The notes beneath the pieces were generated by a model. That model ran no database searches and was not told where the DNA came from. It saw nothing but the letters and a program-made list of their open reading frames with translations. The translations under genes were made by a program, and so were the position numbers. Positions 59,272 through 64,000 of a stretch of 64,000 nt of DNA are shown here, in pieces. Numbering within the stretch: the stretch's first letter is position 1; the number at the start of each line of letters is the position of its first letter. Where the stretch lies: NCBI GenBank assembly GCA_947179485.1, contig OX359245.1:52129067-52193066 (forward strand). The letters are read 5' to 3'. The DNA is from Allacma fusca. Lineage: Eukaryota; Arthropoda; Collembola; Symphypleona; Sminthuridae.

Positions 59272-61178
59272 CAGAGCTGCTTGCAGGTAGTACCTGAAGA
59301 ATACCCGTCGGGTCGGGTTCGGGTTAACTAAAATGAAGTACCTGAATATCGGGTCGAGTGCGGGTAGGTGTAAGATCCGCACCTGAAAATTCAGGTCGGG
59401 TTACCGTCAAGTTCGGGTAAAATAAAATACCTGAACATTTTATCGGGTTCAAGTTCGGGTCACAGTATTTGAATTGCCTGAACCCGAACTTGACATTTCA
59501 GGTAATTTGCAGGTATTTATTTCCGCCAAAAAAAATCAAACTTCACGTGAATACGACCTTCCATTCTGCATGCAATATTTATAAGGGCACTTGGTTTGGG
59601 AAAAACAGTGAATACCGAAGTGTTTAGCGAACCGTCAACCAGGCTTGTGCAGTGATTATTCATGAGATTTAAAGTGCAATGGTTTTTTATTTAACAATTA
59701 TTAGAAGTAAGTCATAATTTCGTTGTAATTAGCATAAGCTGTAAGTGTGTTTGAATTGAAACTGTAAGATTTCAAAATAAGTGAAAAAAGTAGCTGAAAT
59801 CATCGAAGAATTAAATCAAAGTGAAGATGACTCAAAGCCAGAGAAAAAATCATTAGAATACATTCATTTCACTTGCTGTGGTGAGATTCATAAATACACT
59901 TGTAATTGTTAGTTAATTTACTCATAACCTTCTAAAACAAAGCTGACGGCATACCCTACATATTTGCTTATAGGTAGATAAAATTGTAGGTTATGCTCAC
60001 ATTTTTTAATATTTTGTAGACACTTGTATGTAGACTGCATATTTCGAGGAAAAAATATATATCGTTGGTTAGATTTTAAAAGGCGCCATGTTTATATCGT
60101 AACCCCAGGGGTCGGATTTTTGTAGGAAGACGGGAAGACTCTTTCCAGGGAAAAATTATTTCTGGTAGGGAAATTCTCAAAGGGATTTATTTTTACGAAC
60201 AGGGATTTTTAAAATCGTTGACCTTTTTTTCAGCAGGGATTTTTGAAATCGTTAAGGACCTACCAACAGGGAGATAATAGTCAGCAGGGAAATTCAGAAA
60301 TAATCTTCCAGGGAGATTTACAAAAATCCCCTGCGTAACCCATGCTTTTTAATTGAGGTATCCATTGAAAATGGTACTTTTTAGAATTTGGCAGACGATA
60401 TGTATTTTCGAACCTTTGATATTCCAAAATTCTGAATAAACCTCCATCTGGAGTTTCTTGAACATACATGTTATTTTTACTTGTATTAACTTGCTGCAGT
60501 GCAATCGATTTCAATTTTATTACATTTGAGAACAGTAAGTCTGGATCTCCTCCGAAATAACGTGTTGTCGTGCAAAGTGAAAAGTTGATTCAACAGAATC
60601 AGTGTGTAATTTTATTGTCTAAAATTATTCGTACACAAAATCTTTGAAATAAGAGATGAAGATCTTAAAGAATATTACTCTGTCGTTCAATTCCGCCAAA
60701 GATGCATATTAGTTGTAGTTATAGGAACAAATCTCGGGAGTGATGTATGCAGGTTGTAGGTAGGGTCAAATCTCAGGAGTGATCTATGAATGTAGGCTAA
60801 GCTGTTGGCTCTACGAAAGAATCTAAAAATATGTAGAATAAAATTTAAGGTATGCAAATATTTTGCCCAGCTTAGGCTAACAATAAGATAACAATAAATC
60901 AGTGGGTGACATACCTGAAAGTCAAGTGCGGGTTCAGGTTCGGGTCAGGTTCGGGTCGGGTTTACATCGGATCCGAACTTCAGGTAATTTTTCAGGTACC
61001 CGACGGAAGAAATACCCGAATTTTTAGAAATACCCGACGAAAAATACCTGACAAGTAAAGTATTGGCTCGGATCCGACTGAGCAAGTTCGGGTCGAAGAA
61101 ACTTTTTTCCCTGAAATGTCAATTGCGGGTCGGGTGCAGGTGCGGATCCTGATTTTTCGGTACCTGAGAGCAGCTCTG
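59272..61178. mobile_element. hAT element with GGGTCGGGTTC repeats, perfect target duplication
   Basis: It starts CAGAGCTGC and ends GCAGCTCTG. The flanking 8-mers are ATTGCTAC on both sides (59,264-59,271 and 61,179-61,186). Both subterminal regions are built from CGGGTTCGGGT, TACCTGA and GATCCGCACCTG words. The 1.4 kb interior has no transposase and includes a CAGGGATTTTT-word patch (60,110-60,330) that resembles 62,850-63,130. Confidence 0.9.
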
Positions 61179-61194
61179 ATTGCTACTTAAACAT

Positions 61195-62093
61195 CAGAGG
61201 TGTGTATTTGAAATAGTATTTGAAATACATTTAGTATTTGGTATTTTTCTAGCCCTAAATTGTTTAAGGTATTTTGTATTTCGTATTTTTTCAGCACCGA
61301 CTTGTCTACTGTATTTATTATTTCGTATTTTGAAGATTATGAACGTGATAGTAATGTGTATTTATTGATCTTGTAAAATTTACCCGGCCAGTATTTCAAA
61401 TAAAAAATATAGTTTTAATACATATGACTCTGGCAATTGTCAAGGTCGTCTCTAAAACATGCTAAATAAATATTTTAAATGTAGAAACAAATTTAAAACA
61501 TTTTAAATCAGTTTTTGAAACTTGTTTGGCCGGTTTCGAGAACTTAATGTATAAATACATAAAATTCATTGTATCTGAGAGCTATAAAGCTAGCTAAATT
61601 AGTGTTGCGAATGTAAATACATTACCCTGGAGTTATAGGATTATTTGTTTAAAGGAAAAATATTATGAACCTAGGACCATGTTAATTTACTTTGATACAC
61701 ACAAATGCACAACTCGAAAGTCTAATAAAACGTGCTGTTACCTTACGTAAGTTGATACATTTTTAAATCTCGTATAATTTGGCCGAATTATACAAAATAC
61801 TTTGAGAGAATAATCTTTAGATACATCTCAGATATGTACATTGAGATAAATTTGAGAGTATTTTCAATATGTATTTCGTATTTCAAATACGGTATTTTTA
61901 TTTCATATTTTCTCTTTTTGTTGGAAGCAAAGTATTTTATTTTGTATCTTTCCCAACCGACTCCGGATATTTGTATTTTATTATGTATCTAACTAAGTTA
62001 CAACTGGTAATTGTAGTTTATATTTGTATTTTAACTTTTCTTACTTGTATTTTGTATTTCAATAATAAATTTCATGTATTTTCCACACCTCTG
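61195..62093. mobile_element. hAT MITE with GTATTTGAAATAC ends, perfect target duplication
   Basis: The termini are CAGAGGTGTG and CACACCTCTG. The flanking 8-mers are TTAAACAT on both sides (61,187-61,194 and 62,094-62,101). It sits 16 bp from the previous insertion. The ends consist of TATTTGAAATAC-type words like the 6.3 kb family, but the interior is non-coding. Length is 899 bp. Confidence 0.9.
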
Positions 62094-62694
62094 TTAAACA
62101 TAGCTGGCTTGACTAGACTTGACTAGTTGCGGTTCTAAACATAAAAGAGTAGACTAGACTTGACAAGGTAGCCTGGCGGGCAGCGGCAGCAGTGATTTAG
62201 AGCACTGCTGCCCTAGTCTAGTCAGACTTGACTAGGAAAGTCTAGACTTGACTAGACTAGGAGGCAAAAAGGACGTAAAAGAATAAACTTGACTTGACTA
62301 GGCCTTCAGTTACTATTACGTGACTTGACTAGAATAGACTAGGACGACTCGCCAAAACATAGGACTTGACTAGACTTGACTTGCATGACTTTATGGAAAT
62401 GCTAGTCAAGTCACAATTACTTGAGGCTCCCTTATGTAGCTGAAAATCAAAGCTAGAAAGCCAGCGTGAAATTCCAGTGTACACAAAATGATCATCATGA
62501 TCAGTACCGTTTGGTATGCTTAAGTATATGGCTTCACTTCGAAAGAACAAAACATACAATTTTCTACTAGGTACGTAAAGTGCTTAGGAACATGTTACAA
62601 TTTATTCCTTAACAGTGCAATTGATCATAACGATAGCTAGGATACATTTTCCATACTACTTTCTATAGTTAAGAGAATTGACTTTTTGCAAAAC

Positions 62695-63790
62695 AATTTT
62701 TGTATTAATACTTTTCAAATTGCAACTAAAATGAAAATTACATACCTGGTACTTCTTTCTTTAAACCAAAACCCATCCCCAACCAATCTTTCTAACCTGC
62801 CCTTTAACATTGTTATTTATTATCATTATATTAGAAGAGATCATTCTTCCCAGGGCAAAAATTGTTCTGGCAGGGAAAACCACCAAGGGAATGGATTCCT
62901 GTTTAAGGACAAGGACAATCTGATTTGTTGGCCTTTGAAATGAAAATCCGTTGGCAGGGATTTTCAATTTTTTGGCTTGTTTCAGGAAAATTAGGTAAGA
63001 CAACAGGATTTTTTAGATTGTTTGGCTTTATTTGACAGGAATATACCGTCTTCAAGGGACATTTTAGTTGTCAACAGGTATTTTGAAAATCGCTGACCTT
63101 TGTTTCAGCAGGATATTCAGAAATGTTCTTCCAGGGAAATTTACACAAAATCGACCACTGGGTACAGCCTCCTACAAATTCCACCGGGTATTTCCCCTGG
63201 TTCATCCCAGTGGAAATTTTGAATAATAAACCAGAAAATATCCCACTGATAAATCCCTATATATTAGATAAAAAAGTTTACCCACACATTGTTATAAAGC
63301 TCTATTTTCTTGGAAAAATTTGAATCCGAACTTGCGGTTAAAGTTACAAAAAATAACTAATTTATGTACTGACAATTATTGATTGTGCAAAAATCTTACC
63401 AAGCATTATTTTTGTATTGATGTAAACTACAGTTTCACATCTTTACGTCGTTTGATGCAAATAAACACGAACTGGTTTTTTGATAGAGGTATTTGATAAA
63501 ATCTGAAAATTTTGAACTCAACGAAGTTCAAGTTTAAAAAAATAATATTTTTCATATTTTGCTAATCAAATTGAAGGAATTTTTAGAAAATTACACTGTG
63601 ACTAGGGGAATTGAATAGACTTGACTAGTGATCCCGCTGCAGAATCAAGACTAGGACTAGACTTGACTATTGCTAATTGAACGTACAGCTGACTTGAATA
63701 GACTTGACTAGGTGCGGCTCTAAACTTTAAAGACTAGACTAGACTTGACTAGGTAGCCTGGCGGGCAGCACTGATTTAGAGGAACATGTA
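62695..63790. repeat. Large repeat, copy B (empty-site copy)
   Basis: It is homologous to the outer parts of copy A. At 63,661-63,690 it reads ...GACTATTGCTAATTGAACGT..., continuous where copy A has two hAT inserts, and at about 63,498 AAATCTGAAAATTT is continuous where copy A has the third. It carries extra CAGGGAAA-word sequence at about 62,850-63,135 that copy A lacks in place. Confidence 0.7.
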
Positions 63791-63892
63791 CTACCATTGG
63801 AATTAGAGCATCAGACCTCAAAAGCACATGACACTTCTGGAATATTTATTTATAACCTATAGTGCTTCCAGAATATTGTATTTACATCTGCT

Positions 63893-64000
63893 CAGAGATG
63901 CGCAGCCTTCGAAGGCCAGCCTTCCAAGAAGGCTTCCTTGAAGGCGGAAAGGTAACTTTCTTACCGTTGATGAAGGAATGGAAGGATGGGGATAATTTTT
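63893..64000. mobile_element. hAT MITE left end, cut by the window edge
   Basis: It begins CAGAGATGCGCAGCC and continues with CCTTCGAAGG/GAAGGAATGG words, the same style as the element at 58,530-59,096. The other end lies outside the window. Confidence 0.6.

Larger units (their letters stand above)
58087..62350. repeat. Large repeat, copy A, carrying three nested hAT insertions
   Basis: The outer parts match copy B at about 62,695-63,790. Shared words include CATACCTG-TACTTCTT, AATCTTTCTAAC.TGCCCTTT, CCGGGTATTTC, CCCAGTGGAAATTT, GTGACTAGGGGA, GACTAGACTTGACTATTGCTA and GGTAGCCTGGCGGGCAGC. TTGACTAGAC words are repeated at the right side. Copy A is longer than B mainly because of the three hAT inserts listed separately. 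Its own superfamily is unknown. Confidence 0.7.

Overview
The window looks like part of an AT-rich invertebrate nuclear genome, most likely an arthropod and possibly a springtail. Genes have short GT-AG introns, host genes are sparse, and mobile elements fill much of the space. Lineage is inferred from the gene families only (chemoreceptor-like seven-helix proteins, a sigma-class glutathione S-transferase, a 12-exon acyl-CoA synthetase). No rRNA, tRNA or CRISPR was recognised.

Layout. 0.1-7.5 kb: two paralogous chemoreceptor-like genes on the minus strand. The first has three phase-matched exons and reads as an intact 386-residue protein. The second is broken by a hAT element with a perfect 8-bp target duplication inside its first exon, and by a one-base frame slip in its second exon. 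A third fragment of the family lies at 37.8-38.2 kb. 8.9-12.0 kb: decayed minus-strand coding sequence of unknown identity. 12.7-13.9 kb: an unclassified terminal-inverted-repeat element. 17.6-18.2 kb: an intact GST. 20.1-37.4 kb: a complete Maverick/Polinton. 38.4-42.4 kb: a long-chain acyl-CoA synthetase gene on the minus strand that splices in silico to 684 residues. 44-64 kb: no intact host gene recognised; hAT elements, a piggyBac relic, a LINE 3-prime fragment and nested repeats.

The main object is the Maverick/Polinton (20,133-37,438). It is bounded by inverted repeats starting AGTAGTCC and by an exact 6-bp direct repeat GAAAAG. Its genes all lie on the plus strand: a small signal-peptide protein, a family-B DNA polymerase with a large internal deletion, an A32/FtsK-like packaging ATPase, two small proteins, a retroviral-type integrase, an orphan protein, a penton-like minor capsid protein, a basic core-like protein, the major capsid protein and an adenain-like protease. 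Integration, packaging, maturation and shell genes look intact while the polymerase is broken. Three genes carry short canonical introns that restore frame exactly. A 485-bp tandem duplication copies the integrase tail and the next promoter. The right 5.7 kb has no recognisable gene and holds two unrelated satellite arrays (178 bp and 174 bp).

Five hAT-type insertions were checked by their 8-bp target duplications (2.0, 6.3, 58.5, 59.3 and 61.2 kb). Three of them sit inside one copy of a duplicated repeat whose other copy (62.7-63.8 kb) shows the empty sites.
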